A stretch of 60,235 nucleotides of DNA, from assembly GCA_003599865.1 (NCBI GenBank), contig QZKS01000090.1, forward strand, positions 1 through 60,235, written 5' to 3'. Of the stretch, positions 16,647-25,729 are shown piece by piece. A program made the position numbers and the translations under genes. The notes beneath the pieces were generated by a model that was not told the DNA's origin, searched no databases, and worked only from the letters and a program-made list of their open reading frames with translations. Within the stretch, counting starts at the first letter, position 1, and each line of letters opens with the position of its first letter. Source of the DNA: Desulfobacteraceae bacterium (GTDB taxonomy: Bacteria > Desulfobacterota > Desulfobacteria > Desulfobacterales > SURF-7).

Positions 16647-17060
16647 TTAGCTCCGGCTCTGTCCCTTTAATATTCCGCTGGCAAGGGATATGCTTTTCTT
16701 CCCGAACTCTTCCAGAGCGCTTGCGATTTCGCTAAGGTTCATCTCCGTGCGCAGTCGCAGCGCTTTGATTAAAATCGGGAGATTGACCCCGGACAATACT
16801 TCTACGCGTCCTTCTTCCAGAAAAGAGTAGCTCAGGTTGGACGGCGTTCCGCCAAACATATCCGTAAGAATCAGCACGCCTTGGTTCTGGTGAACCTTTT
16901 TGATCCCGACAGAAATTTTATCTAATAACTTTTTCGGGTTATCTTTTAAATCAATGGATATGGAAACAACGCCTTCCGGTCGATTCCCGAGAATGAATTC
17001 GGCAGCATCGATCAAGGCGTCTCCAAGCTTACAGTGTGTCGCAATAACAATACCGATCAT
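16647..17060 (-). CDS. PTS EIIA component, mannose family
   Basis: The 137-residue protein is an EIIA-Man-type domain. The phosphoacceptor His9 is in IATHCKLG, and the DMFGGTPSN motif is at about residues 67-75. No sugar permease (EIIC/EIID) or EIIB is near. Together with PtsN and RapZ this points to a regulatory PTS, not sugar transport. The usual HPr gene is not adjacent; rimI occupies that position. Confidence 0.88.
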   Translation of the reverse strand: MIGIVIATHCKLGDALIDAAEFILGNRPEGVVSISIDLKDNPKKLLDKISVGIKKVHQNQGVLILTDMFGGTPSNLSYSFLEEGRVEVLSGVNLPILIKALRLRTEMNLSEIASALEEFGKKSISLASGILKGQSRS

Positions 17061-17163
17061 GAATCCTCTTGCTGATAATTTGATTCCCGATTCATCGGGA
17101 GTTGGATGAAATATCAGGAGTTTTTATGAAATCTCATAAACAGAGCCGAATGGGGTTTTAAAA

Positions 17164-18030
17164 CTAATCTCCTTTATCACGATGTGTAATTGAGACCTGT
17201 CTGCCTTGGAGTTTAAGGTGTTCATAAAACTTTTGGGCGATGGTAACACTTCGATGTCTGCCGCCTGTGCACCCGAACGATAAGGTCAGATATGCTTTCC
17301 CCTCCTTTTCATACAAAGGAAGTAAATAGTCAAGCAAATCCATATACTTTTTTAAAAAAGTTTTGGCCTCTTCCGTATCCAGCACAAAATTTTTAACCGC
17401 TTCATTTTCCCCATCATATGGCTTAAGTTCCGGTATAAAATATGGATTCTTTAAAAAACGGACATCGATGATGAGATCGGAATCCTTTGGGATGCCGTAC
17501 TTGAATCCAAAAGACATGATGTGGGTCTGCATGGTGCTGATGGTAATATTTTCATGGATATATTTAAAAATAACGGCTTTTAGCTCATGGATATTCAGGG
17601 CGGAAGTGTCAATAATTTTCCGGGCCTGTTTTCTCAGATTTTGGAGCTGTTCCCTTTCATCGTGGATGCCGTCTGAAATTGTTTTATGGGAAGAAAGAGG
17701 ATGCTGTCTTCTGGTCTGGCTGTAACGTCTCCTCAGAATTTCGTCACTTGCTTCGAGAAACAGGATGTGCATCGTATGCCCATCCGAAGTCAGTTTTTGA
17801 AATACGTTTTGATAGGCTGTAATAAATCCCCTGTCCCGAAGATCCATTCCAAATACAATGCCGGATATTTCCGGAGAATGATTGAGAGGAAGCTCTATAA
17901 ATTGTGGTAAAAGCGCAACCGGCATGTTGTCGACACAATAGAAACCGGCATCTTCAAATGCGGCAATGGCGGTGCTTTTTCCTGATCCGGAAAGTCCTGA
18001 AATAATGGTTATATTTTTTTTTATATCCAC
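17164..18030 (-). CDS. rapZ: RapZ/YvcJ family nucleotide-binding protein
   Basis: The 288-residue protein has Walker A GLSGSGKST (residues 12-20) followed by FEDAGFYCVDNMP, and the C-terminal RapZ motif TLSFGCTGGRHRSV. In E. coli RapZ is an RNA-binding adapter that delivers the sRNA GlmZ to RNase E and so controls glucosamine-6-phosphate synthesis. In deltaproteobacteria the RNA target is unknown. It lies downstream of ptsN with a strong hairpin between them. Confidence 0.93.
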   Translation of the reverse strand: MDIKKNITIISGLSGSGKSTAIAAFEDAGFYCVDNMPVALLPQFIELPLNHSPEISGIVFGMDLRDRGFITAYQNVFQKLTSDGHTMHILFLEASDEILRRRYSQTRRQHPLSSHKTISDGIHDEREQLQNLRKQARKIIDTSALNIHELKAVIFKYIHENITISTMQTHIMSFGFKYGIPKDSDLIIDVRFLKNPYFIPELKPYDGENEAVKNFVLDTEEAKTFLKKYMDLLDYLLPLYEKEGKAYLTLSFGCTGGRHRSVTIAQKFYEHLKLQGRQVSITHRDKGD

Positions 18031-18075
18031 ACTGAAAAAACCCGGGAGATGTTCCCCGATATCACATAAGGGGAG

Positions 18076-18101
18076 GGGGAGTTATGAATTCATAACTCCC
18101 C
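18076..18101 (-). repeat. 26-bp perfect palindrome between ptsN and rapZ
   Basis: A 13-bp perfect inverted repeat with no spacer (GGGGAGTTATGAA and its complement) sits in the 129-bp gap between ptsN and rapZ. No T run follows on the coding (minus) strand, so it is not a standard terminator. It may be an RNA-processing site, a partial attenuator or a protein-binding site. Confidence 0.6.
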
Positions 18102-18159
18102 TTGTTTAAATACAAAAAATCAGTTTTAATGAAACAGACAGGATGACCTTGCGGTCCGG

Positions 18160-18618
18160 TTAAAAATCTTCATCGTCCTCTTCAATAATTGAAATGACAT
18201 CATCGACTGAAGAAATATTTCGCAGTTTTTCTTTGAAGTCTTCATTTTTTAAAAACCGGGAAATCCGTGCCAGCAGTTTTAAATGAAGTCCTGTCGAATT
18301 TTCCGGTGTGAAAAGCAGGAAAAAGATATGGGTCGGCCTGCCATCCATGGATTCAAAGTTAACCCCTTTTTTACTCAATCCAAAACCGACAATGAGCGAA
18401 TCCAGTTCTTTGAGTTTGCCATGCGGAATACCAATGCCGCCGTCAATACCGGTGCTGCCCAATCTTTCTCTTTCCATTAGAATACGGACCAGCTTTTCAT
18501 GATCAATACCGGTCATTTTCGCGACCGGTAAAACCAGCTCTTCTAACACTCCTTTCTTATCTGTTGATTTCAGATCGGTTAGAATGGTTTCTTTATGTAA
18601 AACTTCAAGGATTTTCAT
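18160..18618 (-). CDS. ptsN: Nitrogen-regulatory PTS EIIA (PtsN)
   Basis: The 152-residue protein has the phosphorylation site His66 in GIGIPHGK and the surrounding LGSTGIDGG motif. PtsN transmits phosphorylation state to regulators of nitrogen, potassium and envelope functions. It sits directly after hpf and rpoN, the conserved proteobacterial rpoN-hpf-ptsN-rapZ order. The C-terminus is a short acidic tail (EEDDEDF). Confidence 0.94.
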   Translation of the reverse strand: MKILEVLHKETILTDLKSTDKKGVLEELVLPVAKMTGIDHEKLVRILMERERLGSTGIDGGIGIPHGKLKELDSLIVGFGLSKKGVNFESMDGRPTHIFFLLFTPENSTGLHLKLLARISRFLKNEDFKEKLRNISSVDDVISIIEEDDEDF

Positions 18619-18645
18619 GTATCCTCACCAGCAGTTATATCCGGA

Positions 18646-19182
18646 TTAGATCCGATTTGGTTGAATCAGACCGTAATCTCCGTCTGATCTACGATAAAGC
18701 ACGTTCACACGATCTGTTCTGGCATTTGTAAAAACAAAAAAATGATCATCAACCAAGTCCATTTGCATGACGGCCTCTTCTACATCCATTGGTTTATATT
18801 CGATATTCTGGATTTTTACTTTTCGGGGGATATCTTCCTCCATATATTGCATGTCCGGAGAATCAAACCCTTTATTTTTTTTCCTGGATGTCGGTCTTCT
18901 TTTTTTGATTTTCTGTTTATTTTTTTTTAACTGGGTTTCCAGTTTATCCAGAACCATATCAATGGCTGAATACATGTCATTTGTTTCTTCCTTCCCGACG
19001 ATATTTAATCGGTCTCCGGACAAACTGATTTCAGCGATATGGCGGAATTTTTCAACGGATAGCACGACATTTGCTTCAGCCGGATTATCAAGGAGTTTAT
19101 CTAATCTGTTCAGTTTATCCTGAATAAAAGATTTTAAATGGTCGGAAGAATCAATGTTCTTAAAGGTTACAGATGTCTGCAT
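18646..19182 (-). CDS. hpf: Ribosome hibernation-promoting factor, long form
   Basis: The 178-residue protein has the N-terminal S30AE domain (residues about 1-100, ending in a Lys-rich KKNKQKIKKRRPTSRKK run). It also has the C-terminal dimerisation domain with KPMDVEEAVMQMDLVDDHFFVF. The long form joins two 70S ribosomes into inactive 100S dimers in stationary phase. The start is 10 bp after the rpoN stop, within the rpoN operon. Confidence 0.95.
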   Translation of the reverse strand: MQTSVTFKNIDSSDHLKSFIQDKLNRLDKLLDNPAEANVVLSVEKFRHIAEISLSGDRLNIVGKEETNDMYSAIDMVLDKLETQLKKNKQKIKKRRPTSRKKNKGFDSPDMQYMEEDIPRKVKIQNIEYKPMDVEEAVMQMDLVDDHFFVFTNARTDRVNVLYRRSDGDYGLIQPNRI

Positions 19183-19191
19183 AGTACCTCC

Positions 19192-20631
19192 CTAATATTG
19201 TTTACGTTTATTGGAAGATAGTACTCCTAACATTTCTCGGTACTTGGCAACAGTTCTTCGTGCAATGTCAATATTTGCCTCCTTTAATAGTTTTGCAATT
19301 TTATCATCGCTATACGGTTTCCTTGTATCCTCGGATTCAATGAGCTTACGTATTTTGTCCTGTACGCTGGTAGATGCGATTGCGTCGCCATGCACACGGC
19401 TGATGGAGCTGTTGAAAAAATACTTGAGTTCGAATATGCCCTGCGGGGTATACGCATATTTGTTCGTCGTAACCCGACTGATCGTTGACTCGTGCATTTC
19501 GATATCCTGGGCGACGTCCCGCAGAACCATTGGTTTCAGGTGTGAGATCCCTTTTTCAAAAAAGTCTTTCTGAAATCGCAAAATGCTTTCCATCACCTTA
19601 TAGATGGTTTTCTGGCGCTGGTGAATACTTCTGATCAGCCAGGCAGCGGATCTCATTTTATCTTGAAGATAATCTTTTGTTTTACTCTCAATTTTTTCAC
19701 CCCGACTGACGGCTTTTTTATAGTAGGGGTTGATTCGCAATTTGGGCATCCCATCATCATTGAGAATAATGACAAATTCATCTTCATACTTGTAAACATA
19801 GATGTCTGGACTGATGTATTGGGGTTCGTCATCGGAATACTCGCGTCCGGGTTTGGGTTCCAGCATCTTAATGACGTTTACCGCGGAAATGACTTCTCTG
19901 ATGTTGATTTTCAGCGCTTTGCAGATGGCCTTGTAGTTTTTGTTTTCCAGATGCTTGATATGATTTTTGATGATTTCAACAACAGTCGAGTCATCCAGCC
20001 CCAGATGTCTGGCCTGGATCAGCAGGCACTCTTTCAGATCTCTGGCGCAAACGCCAATCGGGTCGAACGTTTGGAGCATTTTTAAGATATGTTCTACCAT
20101 TCCGACTGGTTGCTTGCTTGTTTCCGCAATCTCTTCGACACTGATTTCAAGATAACCATCGCGATTCAGATTCCCGATAATCAGGCTTCCAACCTGTTCT
20201 TCAACATCGTTCGGCAGGATCATTAATAGCTGCCATAACAAATGATCTTTTAACGATTTTTTGCTGGAAATGAAAGTTTCGTAGGCAGGGGTTTCTCTTC
20301 TTTCTGTTTCATAATTGGTCCTGCCGGGCGTGTTGTATTCATCCAGGTAGTTGGTCCAATCGATATCGCTTTGGATGTTTTCTTCAACGCGGACTTCTTT
20401 CAACTCACTTGTATTGGTATCGATACTGGATAATTCAGCCTGTTTTTCAGCGGGATTCTCCTCCGGCGGATCCTGAAATTCTTCCAGTGCCGGGTTATTT
20501 TCCAGCTCCTGACTGATCATATCAACCATTTCAAGCCGGGATAACTGGAGAAGTTTGATCGCCATCTGCAGCTGAGGAGTCATGATCAGCTGTTGCGTCA
20601 GTTTGAGTTGTTGTCGTAATTCAAGTGCCAT
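19192..20631 (-). CDS. rpoN: RNA polymerase sigma-54 factor
   Basis: The 479-residue sigma-54 has the Gln/Leu-rich region I (residues 1-50, QQLKLTQQLIMTPQLQMAIK), which contacts enhancer-binding activators. An acidic region II follows, then a core-binding domain, and the C-terminal RpoN box ARRTVAKYRE, which reads the -24 element. The start is 6 bp after the lptB stop. It is functionally relevant here: a sigma-54 promoter precedes the pilin gene and an NtrC-type activator gene lies beside it. Confidence 0.97.
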   Translation of the reverse strand: MALELRQQLKLTQQLIMTPQLQMAIKLLQLSRLEMVDMISQELENNPALEEFQDPPEENPAEKQAELSSIDTNTSELKEVRVEENIQSDIDWTNYLDEYNTPGRTNYETERRETPAYETFISSKKSLKDHLLWQLLMILPNDVEEQVGSLIIGNLNRDGYLEISVEEIAETSKQPVGMVEHILKMLQTFDPIGVCARDLKECLLIQARHLGLDDSTVVEIIKNHIKHLENKNYKAICKALKINIREVISAVNVIKMLEPKPGREYSDDEPQYISPDIYVYKYEDEFVIILNDDGMPKLRINPYYKKAVSRGEKIESKTKDYLQDKMRSAAWLIRSIHQRQKTIYKVMESILRFQKDFFEKGISHLKPMVLRDVAQDIEMHESTISRVTTNKYAYTPQGIFELKYFFNSSISRVHGDAIASTSVQDKIRKLIESEDTRKPYSDDKIAKLLKEANIDIARRTVAKYREMLGVLSSNKRKQY

Positions 20632-20637
20632 GCTTTA

Positions 20638-21360
20638 TTAGAGTTTAAACTCCTCGCCCAGATAAATTTCACGGGCTGTTTTGCTGGAAGCAATTTTTTC
20701 CGGATTGCCGGATTCGATCACCTTGCCGTTATTCAGGATAAAAGCCTTGTCACAAACACCAAGTGTCTCTCTGACATTGTGATCTGAAATTAAGATCCCA
20801 ATTCCACGTTTTGTTAACTGCCTGATAATCTTTTGAATATCGATAATCGCCAACGGATCTATGCCGGCGAACGGTTCATCCAGAAGGATGAATGAAGGTT
20901 TTGTGGCCAGGACCCTTGTTATTTCAAGTCGTCGTCTTTCGCCGCCGGATAAAACGCTTGCGCAACTGTCTGAAAGGTGCCTAATGCCCAGTTCCTCAAG
21001 GAGGGTGGTTGCCCGTAACTCCCGTTCCGATTCCGGTATGGGGAGAATTTCAAGAATAGCCATAACATTCTCTATTACGGTCAGTTTTTTGAATATGGAT
21101 ATCTCCTGTGGAAGATAGCCGATTCCTTTTCTGGCCCTCTGGTACATGGGAAAATCAGTAATATCCTCATGGTTTATAAAAACATTGCCGCCATCCGCCT
21201 TAATCATTCCGACGGCCATATAAAAGGTGGTTGTTTTACCGGCGCCATTTGGCCCCAGCAGGCCCACTACATCTGCACTATTGACTGTAATGCTTACGGA
21301 ATCAACGACACGTCTGCCATGATAGGTTTTTTTCAGATTTTTAAGCTCCAGAGTGGGCAT
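20638..21360 (-). CDS. lptB: LPS export ABC ATPase LptB
   Basis: The 240-residue ATPase powers lipopolysaccharide extraction from the inner membrane (LptB2FG). It has Walker A GPNGAGKTT, the LptB-typical GIGYLPQE in the Q-loop region, signature LSGGERRRLEI and Walker B FILLDEPFAGIDP. It opens the lptB-rpoN-hpf-ptsN-rapZ operon. lptA and lptC lie upstream, separated by 258 bp that contain a promoter; lptF and lptG are not in the window. Confidence 0.96.
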   Translation of the reverse strand: MPTLELKNLKKTYHGRRVVDSVSITVNSADVVGLLGPNGAGKTTTFYMAVGMIKADGGNVFINHEDITDFPMYQRARKGIGYLPQEISIFKKLTVIENVMAILEILPIPESERELRATTLLEELGIRHLSDSCASVLSGGERRRLEITRVLATKPSFILLDEPFAGIDPLAIIDIQKIIRQLTKRGIGILISDHNVRETLGVCDKAFILNNGKVIESGNPEKIASSKTAREIYLGEEFKL

Positions 21361-21444
21361 TCAGCTGTAATTCAATAATTTTTTATAATGAAAATATTGG
21401 TTGTATTAACGAATCCGGTTTATCCATTTGAATGACTCGTATTT

Positions 21445-21473
21445 GTTATAATCCAGATTGAAAGCAGAATCAA
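21445..21473 (-). promoter_or_regulatory. Sigma-70 promoter of lptB-rpoN-hpf-ptsN
   Basis: Minus strand TTGATT, a 17-bp spacer and TATAAC lie about 85 bp before lptB. They sit in the 258-bp gap after lptA, which otherwise holds no gene. This would let rpoN be expressed apart from the kds-lptCA genes. Confidence 0.65.
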
Positions 21474-21618
21474 TGGATTTATCAAAACTCATTCCCTGTC
21501 AACAAAGCGTCAAACCGGTATGTTGGCTCTTTGCCCGGAAAGAGGGCGGAGATATTTCAACGGGAAACCGTTTGCTTTATGGTGTTCAATCCAAAGGGAA
21601 GGTATTTTAAAAATCAGG

Positions 21619-22182
21619 CTAATTCAGTCCTTTTTCGTCTGAACTGATCACGGCTTCGACTCGCTTTTGATCTTTGCCGCTTTCCACGAAAATACGTCCG
21701 TCATTTCGATGAAATATAATTTTTTTACCGGATATCATATTGTTTTCACTTGTAACTTTACAGTTATCTCCGGTCAGTTCAAGAATCCTGTTATCGGCTG
21801 TGTACACTGCCTGGTCTGCTTCCGCATAGCGGTTGTCAAAATTGATTTTGACATTCCCGGTTGCGATGATTTTATGAATCGACTGTTCGTCGTTCGGCAG
21901 GTTCCCGCTTTGAGCATTGTCCTTTTTGTAAAATATCTGAAGGATGTCGGAAAGGATGGTTGTATTTTCCTGAGAGGCCTTTACATTACCTTTAAATTCA
22001 GCTTCTTGAGTTGTATTGTTAATATACAGATGATCACTGGTGATATGAATGGGTGTTTTGGCTTCTGACTTTTTTTGATTTTCCCCGTCCATGGCGGTAC
22101 TGTTTTGATACAAACAAACAGATAAAATCAGAATGATTATGGAAAGTGAGAATGTATTTTGTCTAGAATTGAATTTTGCCAT
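21619..22182 (-). CDS. lptA: Periplasmic LPS transport protein LptA
   Basis: The 187-residue protein has a signal peptide (SIIILILSVCLYQNSTA) and the OstA-like fold pattern: ITSDHLYINNTTQEAEFKGNV, then GNVKINFDNRYAEADQAVY. LptA forms the periplasmic bridge that carries LPS to the outer membrane. The gene overlaps lptC by 20 bp. Confidence 0.9.
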   Translation of the reverse strand: MAKFNSRQNTFSLSIIILILSVCLYQNSTAMDGENQKKSEAKTPIHITSDHLYINNTTQEAEFKGNVKASQENTTILSDILQIFYKKDNAQSGNLPNDEQSIHKIIATGNVKINFDNRYAEADQAVYTADNRILELTGDNCKVTSENNMISGKKIIFHRNDGRIFVESGKDQKRVEAVISSDEKGLN

Positions 22183-22735
22183 GGATGGTCCCTTTAACCT
22201 TTCCTTCCAGTCGGGCCTGGTGAGAATATATATAAAATGTAGTTTTTTCAGCCCTGAAATGCATAGATTTTCCGGATATGTCAGCCGGTACGGTTGTAAA
22301 CAGTATGCGATCCTTGTGATTGTAGTGCAGCTCTTCCGTCAGCAGCTGGTAATCGGGATTGGTTAAAACAACCTTGCCGGTGACGGTGAAATCGCTGGTG
22401 TTATTTTCCAGAACCCCTTTGTCTGCGGTCAATCGGGCATTATTTTGATTTTCAAGAAAAAAAACGATCGATAAATTCTCCAGAAGAGAACGGTTTTCGG
22501 CTTGCACCAGGCTTGCTGATTCTGCTTCAAGCGTCCATTCCTGTTTTCCATCCCTTGTTGCAGTTTGATGCAGGTTCTGAATGGAAAGCGTCACATGATC
22601 CTTCATTGTATCGATCAGTATTTCCGGATTGTTGGATAGAATTCGAAAGCCAATGAACAGGAAGGCAACAGCACCTAAAGTGAGAAAAATCAGAATCAGT
22701 AAAACAGCTTTTATTTTTTGGGAAGAAACAGGCAT
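22163..22735 (-). CDS. lptC: LPS export protein LptC
   Basis: The 190-residue protein has one N-terminal membrane anchor (AVLLILIFLTLGAVAFLFIGF). A periplasmic beta-jellyroll follows with TLEAESASL and GKVVLTNPDYQLLTEELHY motifs. It links LptB2FG to LptA. It starts 3 bp after the kdsC stop, giving the common kdsA-kdsC-lptC-lptA order. Confidence 0.9.
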   Translation of the reverse strand: MPVSSQKIKAVLLILIFLTLGAVAFLFIGFRILSNNPEILIDTMKDHVTLSIQNLHQTATRDGKQEWTLEAESASLVQAENRSLLENLSIVFFLENQNNARLTADKGVLENNTSDFTVTGKVVLTNPDYQLLTEELHYNHKDRILFTTVPADISGKSMHFRAEKTTFYIYSHQARLEGKVKGTIHGKIQF

Positions 22736-22738
22736 AGG

Positions 22739-23263
22739 CTATTTATATGTATCCAGGACCTTATCCCATAATCCCTTTGCTTTTAGAATAGCTTCGCTGA
22801 CTTCCCGGACCGCTCCCTTGCCGCCATTGGCGGATGTGACCAGCAAAGCCTCATTCCGAACATGATCATGGGCATCTGCAACGGCAATACCGAGCCCGAC
22901 ACGGTTCATAATGGGGAGATCCGGGAGGTCATCTCCCATGAATGCAATTTCCTGAGGATTCCTGCCGGTTTGCCGGATAATGCTTTCCAGTGCTTTCGCT
23001 TTGTCACGAATACCGTCAAAGATTATCTCAATACCAAGATTTTTACACCGATGTGTCAAGGCAGGAGCGGACCTTCCCGTCACAATGCCAACCTGTATGC
23101 CGTTATCTATCAGCAGACGAATACCCAGTCCGTCTTTTACATTGAACATCTTTGTTTCCACATTGGAGTCGTCATAAATAATCATTCCATCCGTGAGCAC
23201 ACCATCCACGTCCAGAAGCAATAGTTTGACCTGTTGAAGTCTGGCTGTTATCGGCATGGGCAT
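22739..23263 (-). CDS. kdsC: 3-deoxy-D-manno-octulosonate 8-phosphate phosphatase KdsC
   Basis: The 174-residue HAD-family phosphatase has motif I LLLDVDGVLTDG, motif II in VTGRSAPAL and motif IV FMGDDLPDLPIM. It releases Kdo from Kdo-8-phosphate for LPS inner-core synthesis. It lies directly after kdsA, the preceding enzyme. Confidence 0.95.
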   Translation of the reverse strand: MPMPITARLQQVKLLLLDVDGVLTDGMIIYDDSNVETKMFNVKDGLGIRLLIDNGIQVGIVTGRSAPALTHRCKNLGIEIIFDGIRDKAKALESIIRQTGRNPQEIAFMGDDLPDLPIMNRVGLGIAVADAHDHVRNEALLVTSANGGKGAVREVSEAILKAKGLWDKVLDTYK

Positions 23264-23271
23264 TTTCTATA

Positions 23272-24087
23272 TTATTCCCGGATGATATCCTGAATTGCCT
23301 TCAGGGTAACGAGTAAGGATTCAAGTGTGTCGAGTCGCAGGGAATTGGGACCGTCGCAGCGGGCTTTATCCGGATCCGGATAAACCTCTAAAAACACTCC
23401 GTCGGCGCCTGCAGCCACAGCTGCCCTGGCGAGTATCGGCGCAAATTCACGCTGGCCGGATGAACTTGTCCCGCTACCTCCCGGGAGCTGGACACTGTGT
23501 GTGGCATCGAAAATTACCGGAAATCCGGTCGATTCTTTCATGATTTTGATGCTCCGAAAGTCAACAACCAGATTATTGTATCCAAACATGCTTCCCCGCT
23601 CGGTGATGGTAATATTTCGATTTCCAGTGGAGGCCGCCTTTTCTGTTATATTGCGGATATCATTGGGTGCGAGGAACTGTCCCTTTTTAATATTGATTGG
23701 TTTTTGGGTATGGGATACAGCAAGAATCAGGTCGGTCTGGCGGCATAAAAAGGCCGGAATTTGTATTATATCAAGTATTTCTGCGACAGATTCAACCTCA
23801 TTCACAGAATGGACATCCGACAGAATCGGAAGATTCAAATCGATTTTGATGCGTTTCAGAATCTCCAAACCGTCTTTTAAGCCAGGGCCACGAAAGGAGC
23901 TGATTGAGGTTCTGTTGGCTTTATCATAAGATGCTTTGAAAATAAAAGGGATATCGATTTTCGTGGTCAGCTTTTTCAGGTACGATGCAATTTGAAATGT
24001 TGTATCATAATCCTCAAGTACACAAGGACCTGCAATCAATAATAAAGGATTAGGCTTTCCGACTTTGATATCTCCGATTTGTACCAT
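23272..24087 (-). CDS. kdsA: 3-deoxy-8-phosphooctulonate synthase KdsA
   Basis: The 271-residue enzyme condenses phosphoenolpyruvate with arabinose 5-phosphate. Signatures are AGPCVLED, FKASYDKANRTS, LSDVHS, DATHSVQLPGG and a GADGVFLEVYPDP near the C-terminus. It is the first gene of the kds-lpt cluster and diverges from the M23 peptidase gene. Confidence 0.96.
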   Translation of the reverse strand: MVQIGDIKVGKPNPLLLIAGPCVLEDYDTTFQIASYLKKLTTKIDIPFIFKASYDKANRTSISSFRGPGLKDGLEILKRIKIDLNLPILSDVHSVNEVESVAEILDIIQIPAFLCRQTDLILAVSHTQKPINIKKGQFLAPNDIRNITEKAASTGNRNITITERGSMFGYNNLVVDFRSIKIMKESTGFPVIFDATHSVQLPGGSGTSSSGQREFAPILARAAVAAGADGVFLEVYPDPDKARCDGPNSLRLDTLESLLVTLKAIQDIIRE

Positions 24088-24197
24088 ATTTTGCCATGTA
24101 TTATCTGAAAAAATGTGATGGAATAAAAAAAGGGACTTTTAAAATTTGTCAGAGTTTTAGCCTTTGCCGGATGAAAAGTCAATAAACGAAAAAAACC

Positions 24198-24226
24198 TTG
24201 ATTAGCAGATTTCAAGTTGTTATTGT
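24198..24226 (+). promoter_or_regulatory. Candidate promoter of the M23 peptidase gene
   Basis: TTGATT, a 17-bp spacer and TATTGT lie 25 bp upstream of the start codon in the divergent region with kdsA. Confidence 0.4.
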
Positions 24227-24250
24227 CGTCGGGATTATATCAATCCTTTC

Positions 24251-25648
24251 ATGATAGGGTTTTTCGAATTGAAATCAGATAATAAAAAATCGAGAGTTTT
24301 TCTTTTTGTTGTTTTTGGCCTTTTGCTGTTTCTGCCGTCCGTATGGATACTCATTCATCGGATGGAGGGGAACAATCCCGAAATTTTATTGGAATTTCCA
24401 TCCCCATATATCGGTCTTGCCACAGAATATTCCGGAAAGGTCATGGATCCGGGAAGCGGCGTCCGCAAGGTTTGGGTCGGTCTGATAAAAGATGGCAAAG
24501 AACATATTCTTCAGGATGAAGCATTCCCATCCTTGTCTTTTTTCAGCGGAGGGGCGGTTAAGGAAGCACCGATTACGCTGAAAATTGATCCGCAGAAACT
24601 AAACATCGGAGACGGCAAGGCAGTCCTCCGGATTGCAGCCTGGGATTATTCATGGCGTAACTGGTATAACGGAAATCAGGCCTACCTGGAAAAAGAGTTT
24701 ATCATTGATACAAAACCACCTGAAATTGATATGCTGACAAAGGCGCATAATATCAGTCAGGGAGGTGCAGGTCTTGTGATATACCGGATATCGGAAAAGG
24801 ATTCCCAGACCGGTGTCACGGTAGGAAAAAATTTTTTCCCCGGAATCAGCGGATATTTTCGGGATGACTCAATCCATATGGCATTTGTCGCCCTGGACCA
24901 CCTGCAGGATTTGAATACACAACTGTTTGTCAAGGCGACAGACAGAGCCGGTAATATTTCTCAGGCCGGATTCACTTATTATTTGAAAAAAGGCAATTTC
25001 CGTAATGATAAAATTGATATTCCGGATCGGTTTCTAAATTGGAAAATGCCGGAATTTGCAGTAACCGGACCCAATGGCGGACCGGTATCGGGGATTGAGA
25101 AATTTCTGGTGGTCAATCAGCAGTTGAGAAGAGAAAATACCGAGTTGTTTATCCGTATATCGAAGAAAACAACTCCGGAGATATTATGGGAAGGGGCCTT
25201 TCTGCGATTGCCCCAATCCGCCACAAGGGCGAAATTTGCAGACAGGAGAAGCTATCATTATAAAGACAAGGTAGTGGATCATCAGTATCATATGGGGATC
25301 GATCTTGCTGCAACCGCCCATTCCCCCATTCCGGCAGCCAACAATGGCAGGGTCGTTTTTACCGGCGACAATGGGATATATGGAAAGACGGTCATTCTGG
25401 ATCACGGATTCGGGCTGTTCAGCCTGTATTCACACTTAAGCCGGATCAACGTGCAGATGAACGATATGATGAAAAAAGGAGACATCCTCGGTCTGAGCGG
25501 CACAACCGGTATGGCAGGCGGCGATCACTTGCATTATGGCATGATGATTCACAACACTTTTGTAAATCCGCTTGAATGGTGGGATGATGTCTGGATTAAT
25601 CATAATGTCACTTCAAAGATCAACGATGTCCGGGATGGGGAAAAGTAG
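24251..25648 (+). CDS. M23 family metallopeptidase (LytM-type), membrane-anchored
   Basis: The 465-residue protein has an N-terminal membrane anchor (VFLFVVFGLLLFLPSVWILI) and a large beta-rich periplasmic region. The C-terminal M23 domain has zinc ligands in HMGIDLA and HLHYG, with SLYSHLS between them. It should act on peptidoglycan cross-links, as an endopeptidase or as an amidase activator. Both metal-binding motifs look intact, so it is probably catalytic. The following DUF39 gene is 80 bp away; no functional link is apparent. Confidence 0.88.
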   Translation: MIGFFELKSDNKKSRVFLFVVFGLLLFLPSVWILIHRMEGNNPEILLEFPSPYIGLATEYSGKVMDPGSGVRKVWVGLIKDGKEHILQDEAFPSLSFFSGGAVKEAPITLKIDPQKLNIGDGKAVLRIAAWDYSWRNWYNGNQAYLEKEFIIDTKPPEIDMLTKAHNISQGGAGLVIYRISEKDSQTGVTVGKNFFPGISGYFRDDSIHMAFVALDHLQDLNTQLFVKATDRAGNISQAGFTYYLKKGNFRNDKIDIPDRFLNWKMPEFAVTGPNGGPVSGIEKFLVVNQQLRRENTELFIRISKKTTPEILWEGAFLRLPQSATRAKFADRRSYHYKDKVVDHQYHMGIDLAATAHSPIPAANNGRVVFTGDNGIYGKTVILDHGFGLFSLYSHLSRINVQMNDMMKKGDILGLSGTTGMAGGDHLHYGMMIHNTFVNPLEWWDDVWINHNVTSKINDVRDGEK

Positions 25649-25729
25649 ATTTTTCATGCAGCCGGAAATGGATCCGGTTATCCGGATGCTTGTTTGACAA
25701 TCAGCATTATAATATGGATTCAATAATAA

